Shown piece by piece: positions 10,138-25,471 of a stretch of DNA of 64,000 nt (position 1 is its first letter; each line of letters opens with the position of its first letter). This DNA is from Enterobacteriaceae bacterium RIT691 (GTDB lineage Bacteria; Pseudomonadota; Gammaproteobacteria; Enterobacterales; Enterobacteriaceae): assembly GCA_009668205.1 (NCBI GenBank), contig WJYM01000005.1, forward strand, positions 277,366 to 341,365, given 5' to 3'. Under the pieces are notes generated by a model. It was given only the letters and a program-made list of their open reading frames with translations. It searched no databases and was not told the origin of the DNA. Position numbers and translations under genes: made by a program.

Positions 10138-10166
10138 TAATGGGGATGGCAGTGCCCTGTTTCAAG
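10138..10166 (-). promoter_or_regulatory. Sigma-32 heat-shock promoter of clpP
   Basis: On the minus strand CTTGAA (-35, 10161-10166), a 15-base spacer and CCCCATTA (-10, 10138-10145), about 90 bp upstream of the clpP start. A near-perfect sigma-32 match. Confidence 0.82.
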
Positions 10167-10241
10167 CATAACAATATTTTGCTGTAACGCTAACACCGAA
10201 ACGCCGTTTTCGCACGTACAGCCGTCCTGGTTATGCAATAA

Positions 10242-10273
10242 AAAAACCCGTCACCAGAAGGTAACGGGTTTTT
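10242..10273 (-). terminator. Rho-independent terminator of tig
   Basis: AAAAACCCGTTACC-TTCT-GGTGACGGGTTTTT on the minus strand, about 30 bp beyond the tig stop. One mismatched position in the stem, T-run present. Confidence 0.88.
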
Positions 10274-10303
10274 CGCTCAAACTTTAAACGCAGGGGGCGT
10301 TAA

Positions 10304-11611
<1,308 letters not shown>

Positions 11612-11749
11612 TCAAAAAAATCACAGTACTCGGTCAACTCTGGAAGCGCGTATCGCAGACTTCGCAGAACCGGGATGTTCCCTTCTGTATAGAAGTACAT
11701 TCCCTGTTGCCAGAATCATCCCGAAGACATTCCGAAAATAAGACGCAGC

Positions 11750-11778
11750 ATTATAGCGGCATCACTGTAGTGAGTCGA
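11750..11778 (-). promoter_or_regulatory. Sigma-70 promoter of tig
   Basis: On the minus strand TCGACT (-35, 11773-11778), a 17-base spacer and a consensus TATAAT (-10, 11750-11755), about 150 bp upstream of the tig start. The 345-bp gap 11603-11947 otherwise holds the tig leader and the bolA terminator. Confidence 0.7.
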
Positions 11779-11865
11779 GAACGGGAATAGCGCAGCAGTG
11801 CGCCATTTTTCACAATTTTAAGCTTAAATTAGCCTCAAAACGGCCCTCGTCGCTCAAATTTCAGC

Positions 11866-11895
11866 CAAAAAGAAACGGCCCGCAGGCCGTTTCTC
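11866..11895 (-). terminator. Terminator downstream of bolA
   Basis: AGAAACGGC-CTGCG-GGCCGTTTCT followed on the minus strand by TTTTTGGC, about 55 bp after the bolA stop. Confidence 0.85.
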
Positions 11896-11947
11896 ATTAA
11901 TCTGTACGCAACATACTGGAAAAGTTCCGGCAGTTGCAAATGGCAAT

Positions 11948-12265
11948 TTAGGCGATCGTGCCTGCACCTCGACAAGGTGGTGATGCAAACACCGTATCCT
12001 GCAAGCCCGCCCACTCTTTGGTGGTGTAAGTGTGCAGCGCCAGCGCATGGACGGTTGTGGACAATTCAGCCGTTAAAGTTCCGTAGATCATTCGATGACG
12101 ATTAAGGAAACGCTCTCCGGCAAACCGATCGCTAACCAGCACAACTTTAAAATGGCTTTCGGAGCCAGCCGGAACATTATGGCGATAGCTTTCGTCCACC
12201 ACTTCGAGGAACAAAGGCTCAAAGGCTGCCCTTAATTTTTGTTCTATCTGTTCACGTATCATCAT
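11948..12265 (-). CDS. bolA: Stress and morphogene regulator BolA
   Basis: BolA is a small (105-residue) cytosolic protein of the BolA/IbaG family. It partners monothiol glutaredoxins in Fe-S handling and influences cell shape and biofilm in stationary phase. The whole domain is present, with the conserved [25 protein letters not shown] block (about residues 37-61), including the family His/Cys-region residues, and HALALHTYT near 75-83. The start [12 protein letters not shown] has GGAGGAG-type ribosome binding sequence. A gearbox-like -10 lies upstream. Confidence 0.97.
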   Translation of the reverse strand: MMIREQIEQKLRAAFEPLFLEVVDESYRHNVPAGSESHFKVVLVSDRFAGERFLNRHRMIYGTLTAELSTTVHALALHTYTTKEWAGLQDTVFASPPCRGAGTIA

Positions 12266-12310
12266 GAATTTACTCCTCCGACAACGCTGAGGTGCCGTCT
12301 TCCCTTTAAA

Positions 12311-12319
12311 TGTTAGCCG
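12311..12319 (-). promoter_or_regulatory. Gearbox-like -10 of bolA
   Basis: CGGCTAACA on the minus strand resembles the gearbox -10 (CGGCAAGTA) known for E. coli bolA1p, with the TSS expected near 12304. The 303-bp gap 12266-12568 also carries the yajG promoter, with a TATGAT-like -10 near 12514 but no convincing -35. Confidence 0.45.
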
Positions 12320-12568
12320 CTTTTACCGTTTCCATTACATGAAAACAACAAAAATTTAGCTTTCGTCTGTTTCCCTCACTCAAAGGGATGAAGTTTGCGC
12401 CTTGTGCCATGCGATTCCTCGCAAAAAGTAGCAGGAAATTGTGCCTGCGCTCAGAAAACATTCAACACGATGAATTTACATGCGTTGCCCACTTCCACTG
12501 GCCGATGGCGATGTTATGATGACGAGAATTTTTCGCCCGTTGAACACAGTGACACTGAGAACCAAAAA

Positions 12569-13147
12569 ATGTTAAAAAAAATGCTTTTCCCGTTGGTTGC
12601 GATGTTTGTGCTGGCCGGATGTGCCAAGCCACCAACGACGATTGACGTCTCCCCGAAAATCACCCTGCCTTCACAGGATCCAAGCCTGATGGGCGTCACT
12701 GTCAGCATCAACGGCGCCGATCAGCGTCCGGACCAGGCGCTGGCAAAAGTGACCCGTGATAACCAGCTGGTGACCCTGACCGCCTCCCGCGATCTGCGTT
12801 TCCTGCTGCAGGAAGTGCTTGAGAAACAAATGACCGCTCGCGGCTACATGATTGGACCAAACGGTGCGGTTGATCTGCAGATCATTGTTAATCAGCTGTA
12901 TGCGGATGTGTCTCAGGGCAACGTGCGCTATAACATCGCCACCAAGGCTGACATCGCCATCATCGCCACCGCGAAGAATGGCCAGAAGATGACCAAAAAC
13001 TACCGTGCGAGCTACCAGGTTGAGGGCGCATTTACCGCCAACAACCAGAACATCGCGAACGCCGTTAACAGCGTACTGACGGATACCATTTCCGACATGG
13101 CGCAGGACACCAGCGTTCACGACTTCATTAAACAGAACGCTCACTAA
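12569..13147 (+). CDS. yajG: Lipoprotein YajG
   Basis: A 192-residue predicted lipoprotein of the YajG family, function unknown. The signal peptide MLKKMLFPLVAMFVLAGC ends in the lipobox LAGC, with the lipidated Cys at residue 18. The body carries the family's LPSQDPSLMGVTVSINGADQRPD and the C-terminal SVLTDTISDMAQD segments. The ATG at 12569 is preferred over an in-frame upstream TTG/ATG because it starts the lipoprotein signal and equals the E. coli length. It lies 44 bp upstream of ampG in the same direction, as in E. coli. Confidence 0.92.
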   Translation: MLKKMLFPLVAMFVLAGCAKPPTTIDVSPKITLPSQDPSLMGVTVSINGADQRPDQALAKVTRDNQLVTLTASRDLRFLLQEVLEKQMTARGYMIGPNGAVDLQIIVNQLYADVSQGNVRYNIATKADIAIIATAKNGQKMTKNYRASYQVEGAFTANNQNIANAVNSVLTDTISDMAQDTSVHDFIKQNAH

Positions 13148-13154
13148 GTTGAAC

Positions 13155-13179
13155 CTGACCCGGCCCTGCGCCGGGTCAG
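13155..13179 (+). terminator. Intercistronic hairpin between yajG and ampG
   Basis: Perfect 9-bp stem CTGACCCGG/CCGGGTCAG with a 7-base loop, followed by TTATTT. It starts 8 bp after the yajG stop and ends 12 bp before the ampG start, so it may act as a partial terminator or a 3' end stabiliser. Confidence 0.6.
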
Positions 13180-13191
13180 TTATTTAAGCCC

Positions 13192-14679
13192 ATGCCAAAT
13201 CATTTTTTACGCCTCTTTCAGCAACCGAAATCAGCCATTCTGCTGATCCTCGGCTTCGCTTCTGGCCTGCCGCTGGCCCTGACCTCCGGCACTCTGCAAG
13301 CCTGGATGACGGTCGAGAATATCGATCTGAAAACGATCGGCTTTTTCTCGCTCGTCGGCCAGGCCTACGTGTTTAAATTTCTCTGGTCGCCGATGATGGA
13401 CCGCTATACGCCACCGTTTTTGGGGCGTCGGCGCGGTTGGTTGCTGACCACGCAGGTGTTACTGCTGATAGCCATTGCGGCGATGGGCTTCCTTGAACCG
13501 TCCAGCCAGCTGCGCTGGATGGCGGCGCTGGCCGTGGTTATCGCCTTCTGTTCCGCTTCGCAGGATATTGTGTTCGATGCCTGGAAAACCGACGTGCTGT
13601 CGCCAGAAGAGCGCGGTACCGGTGCCGCCATCAGCGTGCTTGGCTATCGCCTGGCGATGCTGGTGTCCGGAGGGCTGGCACTGTGGCTGGCCGATCAGTG
13701 GTTGGGCTGGCAGGCCATGTACTGGCTGATGGCTGCCTTTATGATTCCCTGTATTATTGCCACCTTACTGGCACCTGAGCCGAGCGATATTATTCCGGCG
13801 CCAAAAACGCTCGAACAAGCCGTTGCTGAGCCACTGCGTGATTTCTTCGGGCGTAATAACGCCTGGCTGATGCTGCTGTTGATTGTTCTTTATAAGCTGG
13901 GCGATGCCTTCGCCATGAGTCTCACCACCACCTTCCTGATTCGCGGCGTCGGTTTCGATGCGGGTGAAGTGGGCTTGATGAACAAAACGCTGGGCCTGTT
14001 TGCCACTATTCTGGGTGCGCTGTACGGCGGCGTATTAATGCAGCGCCTGTCACTGTTCCGCGCGCTGTTGATCTTCGGCATCTTACAGGGTGCCTCCAAC
14101 GCCGGTTACTGGCTCCTGTCGATTACCGATAAGCACATGCTGAGCATGGGCGCGGCGGTGTTCTTTGAAAATCTCTGCGGTGGGATGGGCACTTCTGCCT
14201 TTGTCGCGCTGCTGATGACGCTGTGTAACAAATCCTTCTCCGCCACACAGTTTGCGCTGCTCTCTGCCCTGTCTGCGGTTGGCCGCGTTTATGTCGGGCC
14301 GATTGCCGGTTGGTTTGTCGAAGCCCACGGCTGGCCAATGTTCTATCTCTTCTCCGTGTTCGCCGCCGTTCCGGGCATCTTACTGCTTCTGCTTTGTCGC
14401 CAGACGCTGGAATACAGTTGGCAAAATGAACGCTTTATCCCGCGCACGGCCTTCAAACAGGCCTATTCCGTCGCGCTGCTGATCCTGGCGATAGGGTGCC
14501 TGGTGCTGGCCGTCTGGCTGCTGTTGCTGATTCTGAACGCTCTCGATCTGACGGCGTTTTCGTTCCTGACCGGCATGCTTGAAGTCGGTGCGTTGATTGC
14601 TATCGCGGGCGTCATGCTCGGTGGCGTGTTGGATGCCTTCGCCGTGCGAAAACCCCCTTCGATGTTAACCGAAAAATAA
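13192..14679 (+). CDS. ampG: Muropeptide permease AmpG
   Basis: AmpG imports GlcNAc-anhydroMurNAc muropeptides from the periplasm for peptidoglycan recycling. In AmpC-inducible enterics it supplies the inducer for AmpR. The 495-residue protein is a major-facilitator transporter with many hydrophobic helices; the first spans about 15-33 (SAILLILGFASGLPLALTSG). It shows the family's GTLQAWMTVENIDLKTIGFFSLVGQ... and SASQDIVFDAWKTD regions. It is close to the E. coli protein except at the C-terminus, which is slightly longer. It follows yajG after a hairpin. Confidence 0.96.
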   Translation: MPNHFLRLFQQPKSAILLILGFASGLPLALTSGTLQAWMTVENIDLKTIGFFSLVGQAYVFKFLWSPMMDRYTPPFLGRRRGWLLTTQVLLLIAIAAMGFLEPSSQLRWMAALAVVIAFCSASQDIVFDAWKTDVLSPEERGTGAAISVLGYRLAMLVSGGLALWLADQWLGWQAMYWLMAAFMIPCIIATLLAPEPSDIIPAPKTLEQAVAEPLRDFFGRNNAWLMLLLIVLYKLGDAFAMSLTTTFLIRGVGFDAGEVGLMNKTLGLFATILGALYGGVLMQRLSLFRALLIFGILQGASNAGYWLLSITDKHMLSMGAAVFFENLCGGMGTSAFVALLMTLCNKSFSATQFALLSALSAVGRVYVGPIAGWFVEAHGWPMFYLFSVFAAVPGILLLLLCRQTLEYSWQNERFIPRTAFKQAYSVALLILAIGCLVLAVWLLLLILNALDLTAFSFLTGMLEVGALIAIAGVMLGGVLDAFAVRKPPSMLTEK

Positions 14680-14687
14680 GCCTTTCT

Positions 14688-14722
14688 GGCCGTTGTAGTT
14701 ACTGCGGGTAATTATAACGGCC
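14688..14722 (+). terminator. Hairpin downstream of ampG
   Basis: GGCCGTT (14688-14694) pairs with AACGGCC (14716-14722), with additional pairing inside. A T-run (CATTTTTT) follows only about 10 bp later, so termination is plausible but not clear-cut. Confidence 0.5.
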
Positions 14723-18695
<3,973 letters not shown>

Positions 18696-18696
<1 letters not shown>

Positions 18697-19022
18697 TGAG
18701 TCATTCAACCGATCACGGCGCTTCCCACGGTAGCGTAAAAACCTACATGACAGGCTTTGTCCTGTCGATCATCCTGACGTTAATCCCGTTTGCGATGGTG
18801 ATGAACGGCTCTGCGTCCCACATCGCCATGATTGGCTGTGTTTTGGCGGCGGCAGTAGTACAGATAGTGGTGCATCTGGTGTGCTTCCTGCACATGAACA
18901 CCAAGTCAGATGAAGGCTGGAACATGACAGCTTTCGTCTTCACTGTACTGATCATTGCGATTGTAGTGATTGGTTCCATCTGGATTATGTGGAACCTTAA
19001 CTACAACATGATGGTTCGATAA
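18696..19022 (+). CDS. cyoD: Cytochrome bo3 ubiquinol oxidase subunit IV
   Basis: A 108-residue subunit IV with three membrane helices (about 18-38, 46-66 and 80-100), thought to assist CuB insertion and assembly. The start at 18696 ([12 protein letters not shown]) shares a base with the cyoC stop (TAATG). A longer in-frame extension into cyoC is rejected because the E. coli protein starts here. 11 bp separate it from cyoE. Confidence 0.97.
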
Positions 19023-19033
19023 GAGCGGCGAGT

Positions 19034-19921
19034 ATGTTAAAGCAATACCTGCAAGTAACGAAACCAGGCATCATCTTCGGTAACCTGATCTCGGTGATCG
19101 GCGGTTTCCTGTTGGCCTCTAAGGGCCACATCGATTATCCGCTGTTTCTCTACACACTGGTCGGCGTATCGCTGGTCGTTGCGTCCGGTTGTGTGTTCAA
19201 CAACTACATCGACAGGGATATCGACAAGAAGATGGAACGTACCAAAAATCGGGTGCTGGTTAAGGGCCTGATTTCTGCCAACGTTTCACTGGTGTACGCC
19301 ACTTTACTGGGTGTTGCTGGCTTCGCTCTGCTGTGGTTCGGCGCTAACCCGTTAGCGTGCTGGCTCGGCGTGATGGGCTTTGTGGTGTATGTTGGCGTTT
19401 ATAGCCTGTACATGAAGCGTCATTCCGTTTATGGCACGCTGATTGGCTCTCTCTCCGGCGCTGCGCCGCCGGTGATTGGCTACTGCGCGGTCACCGGGAA
19501 CTTTGATAGTGGTGCGGCCATTCTGCTGGCGATTTTCAGCCTGTGGCAAATGCCGCACTCCTATGCCATCGCGATTTTCCGCTTTAAGGATTATCAGGCG
19601 GCAAACATTCCGGTTCTGCCGGTGGTTAAAGGGATCTCCGTTGCCAAGAACCACATCACGCTCTACATCATCGCGTTCGCTGTCGCGACCCTGATGCTCA
19701 CGCTGGGCGGCTACGCCGGATATAAATATCTGATCGTCGCTGCCGCAGTTAGCGTCTGGTGGTTGGGTATGGCACTGCGTGGTTATAAAGTGGCAGATGA
19801 CCGTGTCTGGGCGCGTAAGCTCTTCGGTTTCTCGATCATCGCCATCACCGCGCTGAGCGTAATGATGTCCGTCGATTTCATGGTCCCGGATTCGCATTCC
19901 GTTCTGGCTTACCTCTGGTAA
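19034..19921 (+). CDS. cyoE: Protohaem IX farnesyltransferase (haem O synthase)
   Basis: CyoE is an integral membrane UbiA-family prenyltransferase that attaches farnesyl diphosphate to haem B, giving the haem O needed by CyoB. The 295 residues include the Asp-rich [18 protein letters not shown] motif (about residues 56-73) that binds Mg-diphosphate, and a second conserved region near [16 protein letters not shown] (about 190-205). Last gene of the operon; a strong terminator follows. Confidence 0.98.
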   Translation: MLKQYLQVTKPGIIFGNLISVIGGFLLASKGHIDYPLFLYTLVGVSLVVASGCVFNNYIDRDIDKKMERTKNRVLVKGLISANVSLVYATLLGVAGFALLWFGANPLACWLGVMGFVVYVGVYSLYMKRHSVYGTLIGSLSGAAPPVIGYCAVTGNFDSGAAILLAIFSLWQMPHSYAIAIFRFKDYQAANIPVLPVVKGISVAKNHITLYIIAFAVATLMLTLGGYAGYKYLIVAAAVSVWWLGMALRGYKVADDRVWARKLFGFSIIAITALSVMMSVDFMVPDSHSVLAYLW

Positions 19922-19936
19922 GTTAACGAAATCAGT

Positions 19937-19962
19937 AAAAGGGGGCTTAAGCCCCCTTTTTT
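19937..19962 (+). terminator. Rho-independent terminator of the cyo operon
   Basis: AAAAGGGGGCTTAAGCCCCCTTTTTT, a near-palindromic stem followed by T-run, 16 bp after the cyoE stop. Confidence 0.92.
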
Positions 19963-20068
19963 ATTCGTTAATTCAACGTATCACGATGTAATATTTGTTA
20001 AACAACCGCTTGTTTACCCCGCCCTCCCCCGGCCTTACACTAGGCGCTGCATTTATTCTGAGGTGGCA

Positions 20069-21433
20069 ATGAACGATTTTAAAATGACGCCAGGCGAACT
20101 GCGCGCGACCTGGGGTTTAGGGACCGTATTTTCACTGCGTATGCTCGGCATGTTTATGGTCCTGCCCGTTCTGACCACATACGGCATGGCGCTACAGGGC
20201 GCGAGCGAAGCGCTGATTGGCCTGGCGATTGGTATCTACGGACTGGCACAGGCCGTCTTCCAGATCCCCTTTGGTTTGCTCTCAGACCGCATCGGCCGTA
20301 AGCCCCTCATCGTCGGCGGTCTGCTGATTTTTGTGCTCGGCAGCGTGATTGCCGCTCTCTCGGATTCTATCTGGGGCATTATTCTTGGTCGTGCTTTACA
20401 GGGTTCGGGCGCGATTGCTGCCGCGGTGATGGCACTGCTTTCCGATCTCACCCGCGAACAGAACCGCACCAAAGCGATGGCCTTTATCGGCGTCAGTTTT
20501 GGTGTCACGTTCGCCATTGCGATGGTGCTTGGCCCGATTGTCACCCATAAGCTCGGCCTGCACGCGCTGTTCTGGATGATTGCAGGACTGGCAACGCTTG
20601 GGATCCTGTTGACGCTGTGGGTGGTCCCCAACAGTGAAAATCACGTCCTCAACCGTGAATCAGGCATGGTAAAAGGCTGCTTCAGCAAAGTGCTGATGGA
20701 GCCACGGCTGCTGAAGCTCAACTTTGGCATCATGTGCCTGCACATCCTGCTGATGTCGACGTTTGTCGCCCTGCCCGGACAACTGGAAGCCGCCGGTTTA
20801 CCGGCCGCCGAGCACTGGAAAATTTATCTGGTGACGATGGTGATTTCGTTTGTTTCCGTGGTGCCGTTTATCATTTACGCCGAAGTGAAGCGTCGCATGA
20901 AGCGCGTCTTCCTGATGTGCATCGCGCTTATCCTGATTGCAGAAATTGTCCTCTGGGGCTCGGGGTCTTATTTCTGGGAACTGGTCGCAGGCGTGCAGCT
21001 GTTCTTCCTGGCGTTTAATCTGATGGAAGCGCTGCTGCCCTCGCTTATCAGTAAAGAATCGCCTGCCGGTTACAAGGGCACCGCGATGGGTATCTATTCC
21101 ACCAGCCAGTTCCTTGGCGTGGCCATCGGCGGCTCATTGGGCGGCTGGGTGGACGGCTTCTTCGATTCGCAGACCGTGTTTTTAATGGGCGCACTGCTGG
21201 CGACCGTCTGGCTGCTGGTCGCCATGACCATGCAGGAACCGCCGTACGTCAGCAGCCTGCGCGTGGCGATCCCGGACGACGTTGATGCTGATGAAAATCT
21301 GAAATCACGGCTGCTGGCCAAAGAAGGCGTGAAAGAAGTATTGGTCGCTGCGGCGGAGCGTTCTGCTTACGTCAAAATCGACAGCAAAGTGACCAACCGC
21401 TTTGAGGTGGAAGAGGTTATCAAAGCCGTTTGA
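20069..21433 (+). CDS. yajR: MFS transporter YajR
   Basis: A 454-residue major-facilitator protein with 12 predicted helices and the motif A loop GLLSDRIGRKPLI (about residues 69-81). A C-terminal cytosolic ferredoxin-like YAM domain (from about 385: PPYVSSLRVAIPDD...SAYVKIDSKVTNRFEVEEV) is characteristic of YajR. The substrate is not established. The ATG at 20069 with GAGG upstream is preferred over the GTG two codons earlier, and matches E. coli. In E. coli the next gene is yajQ; here about 14.8 kb of accessory DNA intervenes. Confidence 0.95.
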   Translation: MNDFKMTPGELRATWGLGTVFSLRMLGMFMVLPVLTTYGMALQGASEALIGLAIGIYGLAQAVFQIPFGLLSDRIGRKPLIVGGLLIFVLGSVIAALSDSIWGIILGRALQGSGAIAAAVMALLSDLTREQNRTKAMAFIGVSFGVTFAIAMVLGPIVTHKLGLHALFWMIAGLATLGILLTLWVVPNSENHVLNRESGMVKGCFSKVLMEPRLLKLNFGIMCLHILLMSTFVALPGQLEAAGLPAAEHWKIYLVTMVISFVSVVPFIIYAEVKRRMKRVFLMCIALILIAEIVLWGSGSYFWELVAGVQLFFLAFNLMEALLPSLISKESPAGYKGTAMGIYSTSQFLGVAIGGSLGGWVDGFFDSQTVFLMGALLATVWLLVAMTMQEPPYVSSLRVAIPDDVDADENLKSRLLAKEGVKEVLVAAAERSAYVKIDSKVTNRFEVEEVIKAV

Positions 21434-21442
21434 TTCGCAAAT

Positions 21443-21493
21443 TGCCGGGTGGCTGGAGTGCCGGGTGGCGGCTTCGTCTTACCCGGCCTACAA
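21443..21493. repeat. REP-like palindromic unit downstream of yajR
   Basis: Two partial copies of GCCGGGTGGC(GGC) then a TACCCGGCCTAC-type arm. A REP/PU-like unit at the left edge of the fuc block, between convergent yajR and fucU. Confidence 0.75.
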
Positions 21494-21501
21494 TCCCCAA
21501 A

Positions 21502-21930
21502 TTACGACTCCGGTGTCACCCCTTTCTTCAATAAAATATTCCCGTACTTCGCTGTTTCCCCGGTGATGACAATCGCAAAGGCTTTCTGCGCGCGTTCGTA
21601 AAAGGCAAAGCGATCGATTCGACTGACTGGCGTCATCTCCCCTTCGCCAAATAACGCCTTCAGGTAGCGAGCCTCCACGCTTTTATCAAGCTGGTCGCCT
21701 TCAACCGGGGCCATCATCACCAGCGGCTCGGCATAGCTGTCCAGTTCAAATAGCGGAATGACAGCCTTCAGCAACGCGTCGATTTTCAGGCCATCCGCAC
21801 GAATCACCTGCGGCCCGATGCTGTGCGCGGGAAAATGCGCGTCGGCGAAAATGATTTCATCGCCGTGCCCCATTTCGGCCAGCGTTTTCAGCAAGTCAGG
21901 CGAAATTAAAGGCGAGATAGTTTTCAGCAT
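21502..21930 (-). CDS. fucU: L-fucose mutarotase FucU
   Basis: FucU (RbsD/FucU family) interconverts the alpha and beta anomers of L-fucose so that FucI receives its preferred form. The 142-residue protein starts [26 protein letters not shown], which is nearly the E. coli N-terminus, and includes the active-site His/Asp region DAHFPAHS (about 30-37) and the C-terminal [10 protein letters not shown]. The start at 21930 overlaps no longer frame in the family; the upstream in-frame extension to 22062 lies inside fucK and is rejected. Only one base separates it from the fucK stop, so the genes are coupled. Confidence 0.96.
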   Translation of the reverse strand: MLKTISPLISPDLLKTLAEMGHGDEIIFADAHFPAHSIGPQVIRADGLKIDALLKAVIPLFELDSYAEPLVMMAPVEGDQLDKSVEARYLKALFGEGEMTPVSRIDRFAFYERAQKAFAIVITGETAKYGNILLKKGVTPES

Positions 21931-21931
21931 G

Positions 21932-23326
21932 TCAGTTTTCCTGTGGCGTATACACGCGGTAGCGATAATCAACAGCGGCTCGCGCGGCGCTGGCCGTCGG
22001 ATAGAAACCGACACCGCTCCAGCCGTAAAAAGAGGCACCCAGCACGGTGGTTTCAGCTTCATCCAACACTTTCACCGGAATGCCCAGCGCATCGGCTTTC
22101 ATCTGATTCCAGAGCGTGTTGCGGCTTCCTCCACCCACCAGCAGCAGTTCACGTGTTTTGAACCCCGCAACCTGCTCCAGCCGGGCAAGATTGTCTTTCA
22201 ACTGGCGCGTTAATCCTTCCAGCGCGGCGCGATACAAATGCCCGCGCGTGGTGCCTAAAGACACCCCTTCCCAGCCAGCTTGGGGATGCGTTAACAGCTC
22301 GCAATTCATCCTCACACCTTCGCATCCGGCAGGAATACGACCGGCCTGTTCCACTATGTCCTGCCACGGCGTTTGCGCATCGCCCAGCAGCGTGCGTAAC
22401 CACTCCAGCACGCCAGAGGCCAGATACTGCATGCCGGGGTTGTACACACCGGGTTCGCTGTCGAGCTCACAGGTTGAACCGGGGCAAGCCACCAGTTTCT
22501 GACTGTCGATTTTGCGGCTGCGGACCATCAGGATTTCCCAGGTACCGGAAGACAGCACCGGCTGATCGATATCCGCCCCTGCGCCATACAGCGCGAACTG
22601 CGTATCGTGGCCGCAGGAGATGACCGGTAAAGCAGGCGGTAACCCAAGAAACGCCGCCATCGCTGGAAGTAACTGTCCGACACATTCCCCCGGCATAACC
22701 TGCGGCGGAAAGAGCGACTCGGGAACGCCCACTACATCGAGGATGGATGCGCTGAAATCGCCGCTCTGCAGCGACAGCAGTTGGCTGGTCCCCGCCATGG
22801 TGCGGTCGGTGGTGAATTCCCCCGTCAGGCGTTGATTAATCAGCGAGGAGATAAACAGCCAGCGGTGCGCTTTTGCCAGCAGATCCGGATGGTGTTGCTT
22901 CAACCAAAACAGCTTGTAGAGGGTGTTAAAACTGAAATGTCCGACGCCGCTGGTTTTTTGCAACCACTCGGCGGAGACCTGCTGCAGGAAAGTGTTCATC
23001 ACCGGCGTTGTGCGCGGGCATTTCCAGCTAATGATCGGGTAAAGCAACTCTCCAGTGTTATCTACCAGCGCGCCGTCGACGCCAAAGGTGGTGACGGTCA
23101 GCCCGGCAATTCTGTAGCCCGTAAGCTGGGTCTGTACTTCCCGGCAGCACTGCGCAAAACGCTGTAAAATGGCATCCAGCGACCACTGGTGCCAGCTGGC
23201 GTCTTCCGTTGCAGGCTCACTGGCATTGGCGATGCTCGCACGGGCGACGACCGTACCTTGTGGGTCCAGCGCCATCGCCCGCACGTTTGTTGCCCCGCAA
23301 TCGAGAACCAGAAAACAGTCTTTCAT
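21932..23326 (-). CDS. fucK: L-fuculokinase FucK
   Basis: FucK phosphorylates L-fuculose (and D-ribulose) at O1. It is an FGGY-family kinase of 464 residues. It shows the N-terminal phosphate-binding [13 protein letters not shown] (about residues 9-21), the WKCPRT substrate-region motif (about 97-102), the catalytic Asp in [15 protein letters not shown] (about 234-248), and the C-terminal ATP-site [18 protein letters not shown]. It is close to E. coli FucK but lacks its N-terminal extension of about ten residues. Second gene of fucIKU, 45 bp downstream of fucI. Confidence 0.96.
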   Translation of the reverse strand: MKDCFLVLDCGATNVRAMALDPQGTVVARASIANASEPATEDASWHQWSLDAILQRFAQCCREVQTQLTGYRIAGLTVTTFGVDGALVDNTGELLYPIISWKCPRTTPVMNTFLQQVSAEWLQKTSGVGHFSFNTLYKLFWLKQHHPDLLAKAHRWLFISSLINQRLTGEFTTDRTMAGTSQLLSLQSGDFSASILDVVGVPESLFPPQVMPGECVGQLLPAMAAFLGLPPALPVISCGHDTQFALYGAGADIDQPVLSSGTWEILMVRSRKIDSQKLVACPGSTCELDSEPGVYNPGMQYLASGVLEWLRTLLGDAQTPWQDIVEQAGRIPAGCEGVRMNCELLTHPQAGWEGVSLGTTRGHLYRAALEGLTRQLKDNLARLEQVAGFKTRELLLVGGGSRNTLWNQMKADALGIPVKVLDEAETTVLGASFYGWSGVGFYPTASAARAAVDYRYRVYTPQEN

Positions 23327-23371
23327 CGACCCTCCCGATGAGCGCGAGGCATCACCCCGCGCCCTGTTCCA

Positions 23372-25150
23372 TTAACGTTTGTACAGCGGGCCGTAATTTT
23401 GGCAGGCGCGATAATCCTGCCCTTCCAGATCCATGCCGTGCGCCGCCCATGCGGTAGGACGCCAGACTTGCTCCTCTTCGAGGTTGTGCATGCAGACCGG
23501 AATACGCAGCATCGCCGCCAGCGTGACAAACTCAGCGCCCACATGCCCGACCGTCAGCACACCATGGTTAGAGCCCCAGTTCGACATCACCGACCAGACA
23601 TCTTTGAACGGACCGCTGCCCGTCAGACGCGGCGCAAACCAGGTGGTCGGCCAGCTGGAATCGGTTCGGCTATCCAGCGTTTTATGCACATCTTCAGGCA
23701 GTTCAATGCTCCAGCCTTCCGCAATTTGCAGCACCGGACCAATGCCTTTGATGATGTTCACGCGGGTCATGGTGAACGGCACGCCGCCGCGGGTCAGGAA
23801 GTTAGACGAGTAGCCGCCGCCGCGGAAATATTCATGCACCGCCGGGCACCAGCGCGTGGCTTCCAGACAGGCATCGGCCTCTTTCTGGCTGATTTCCCAG
23901 TGCGGTTTTAAGGTGGGTTTGCCTTCCGCATCGGTTTGTTGAGCGGTGCCGTCCAGCGCCGCTGAACCGGAGTTAATCAGATGGATAATGCCGTGCTGCG
24001 CATGGCCGGTGAGCGCTTTCCCGGTGACACGTTTAACCGCATCCGGCGACCAGAAGGTGCGCACGTCGGCAAAAATCTGCGCGGTGCCTGTCATCAGGTG
24101 ACCGAACAACATCGCCACGCCGTTGAGGCTGTCGTTTTCCGTGGCAACCACATACGGCTGACGCACGCCGTGCCAGTCAAACGAACTGTTAAGCAGCGCT
24201 TCTGCGGTGTCGCCATTGGGATATTGATCGGTCCAGTGACGCTGGCCCTGGAATCCCGACACGATGGCGTTGTAGCCCAACGCTTCTTCTTCGCGGCCTT
24301 TTTCTGCAAGCTTAGGATTACCCTGCATCATGTCGCGAATACAGATGGCCATCAGCAGACTTTCACGCAGAATTTCACGATTTTGCTCTTCGCTGCGGCG
24401 ATATTTGGCGGCATTTTTGTCTTCACCGAAACGGAATTTCTCCTGCGCCCAGCTCACCGCCAGCGCCAGCTCCTCTTCATCATAAATCTGGTTATCCATG
24501 CGACGACGCAGCTCGGTCATGTCGACTGCCTGCACTTTCATCCCCAGCCACGATTCGAAGAAGTTGTGATCGACAATCGAGCCCGCAATCCCCATCGAGG
24601 TGCCGCCCAGTGACAGATAGCTTTTGCCCTTCATGCTGGCAACCGCCAGCCCTGCGCGAGCAAATCGCAGCAGCTTTTCTTCCACATCAGCCGGAACGGA
24701 GGTGTCGCCCGCGTCCTGTACTTCATGGCCGTAAATGGAAAATGCCGGGAGGCCTTTCTGGTTGTGCGCAGCCAGTGCCGCGGCCAGATATACCGCACCC
24801 GGGCGCTCAGTGCCGTTAAAGCCCCAAATGGCTTTGGGTCGCAGCGGGTCCATATCAATCGTTTCGCTGCCGTAACACCAGCACGGCGTAACGGTGATGG
24901 TCAGCCCGACATTCAGCGCCGAGAATTTTTCTTCACAGGCGGCAGACTCCGCCATGCCCGCAATACAGGTGTCGGCAATCACGCACTCAATCTGGCTGCC
25001 GCAAGGATGGCGCAGCTTCTCCTGCAACAGCGCCGCCGTGGCCTTCGCCATGTTCATGGTCTGCTCTTCCAGCGATTCGCGAATGCCCATCCGACGCCCG
25101 TCGATCACCGGACGAATGCCAATTCTCGGTAACAGTTTTTTCGATTTCAT
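23372..25150 (-). CDS. fucI: L-fucose isomerase FucI
   Basis: FucI is a Mn-dependent ketol isomerase converting L-fucose to L-fuculose; the family also isomerises D-arabinose to D-ribulose. The 592-residue protein is collinear with E. coli FucI. The metal/catalytic region includes E and D residues in [15 protein letters not shown] (about 333-347) and the His in NWGSNHGVL (about 527-535). The ATG at 25150 has AGGAG 6 bases upstream; a GTG two codons earlier would overlap that ribosome binding site. It is the first gene of the leftward operon, opposite the ABC transporter operon. Confidence 0.97.
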   Translation of the reverse strand: MKSKKLLPRIGIRPVIDGRRMGIRESLEEQTMNMAKATAALLQEKLRHPCGSQIECVIADTCIAGMAESAACEEKFSALNVGLTITVTPCWCYGSETIDMDPLRPKAIWGFNGTERPGAVYLAAALAAHNQKGLPAFSIYGHEVQDAGDTSVPADVEEKLLRFARAGLAVASMKGKSYLSLGGTSMGIAGSIVDHNFFESWLGMKVQAVDMTELRRRMDNQIYDEEELALAVSWAQEKFRFGEDKNAAKYRRSEEQNREILRESLLMAICIRDMMQGNPKLAEKGREEEALGYNAIVSGFQGQRHWTDQYPNGDTAEALLNSSFDWHGVRQPYVVATENDSLNGVAMLFGHLMTGTAQIFADVRTFWSPDAVKRVTGKALTGHAQHGIIHLINSGSAALDGTAQQTDAEGKPTLKPHWEISQKEADACLEATRWCPAVHEYFRGGGYSSNFLTRGGVPFTMTRVNIIKGIGPVLQIAEGWSIELPEDVHKTLDSRTDSSWPTTWFAPRLTGSGPFKDVWSVMSNWGSNHGVLTVGHVGAEFVTLAAMLRIPVCMHNLEEEQVWRPTAWAAHGMDLEGQDYRACQNYGPLYKR

Positions 25151-25232
25151 CTTCACTCCTCGTGATGGCTATTGCCCGTACAGGCACGGCGCGGTGGACC
25201 CGGCAGGCCGATTGAGCATAAAAACCAGAAAT

Positions 25233-25250
25233 TGCTAACTCGAATTAGCT
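25233..25250 (-). promoter_or_regulatory. Operator copy 1 (fucI side)
   Basis: TGCTAACTCGAATTAGCT differs at two positions from the perfect palindrome at 25472-25489. The central CG step and 18-bp dyad fit a LacI-family repressor. It overlaps the inferred fucI start point and -10. The likely ligand is the LacI-type protein encoded at 30855-31853. Confidence 0.7.
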
Positions 25251-25293
25251 TAGAAGTGCATTGAAATTTTGCTCAACTACTTTGTGGTTGATC

Positions 25294-25309
25294 TGTGAAC
25301 ACCTTCACG
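25294..25309. promoter_or_regulatory. CRP-cAMP binding site
   Basis: TGTGA-ACACCT-TCACG matches the CRP consensus TGTGA-N6-TCACA at 9 of 10 positions. With the inferred leftward -10 at 25247-25252 the TSS is near 25240, which places the site centre at -61.5, a classical class I activation position for fucI. Confidence 0.75.
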
Positions 25310-25471
25310 ATCAGAGGTCAAAATTCGATCAGCGTCAGATAACTCGTTTCAGCTAAAAAACACTAACCAATTAAAATTCATCACGTTAAACAAATTCACT
25401 TGCAGCACGTCACAATTTAAAAACAAATAATTTGGCTAAATTTCAACCGTGAAATAGCTTTTATCAGCACA

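Noticed and set aside
21502..25150. fucIKU as a decayed or partial fuc operon
   Set aside because: All three genes are full length with intact motifs and tight spacing. The separation of fucA to the opposite operon is organisation, not loss.
25398..25414. Second CRP site for the ABC transporter promoter
   Set aside because: Only a TCACA half-site at 25410-25414 is present and the other half does not match, so I do not list it, although its position (about -60.5) would be suitable.
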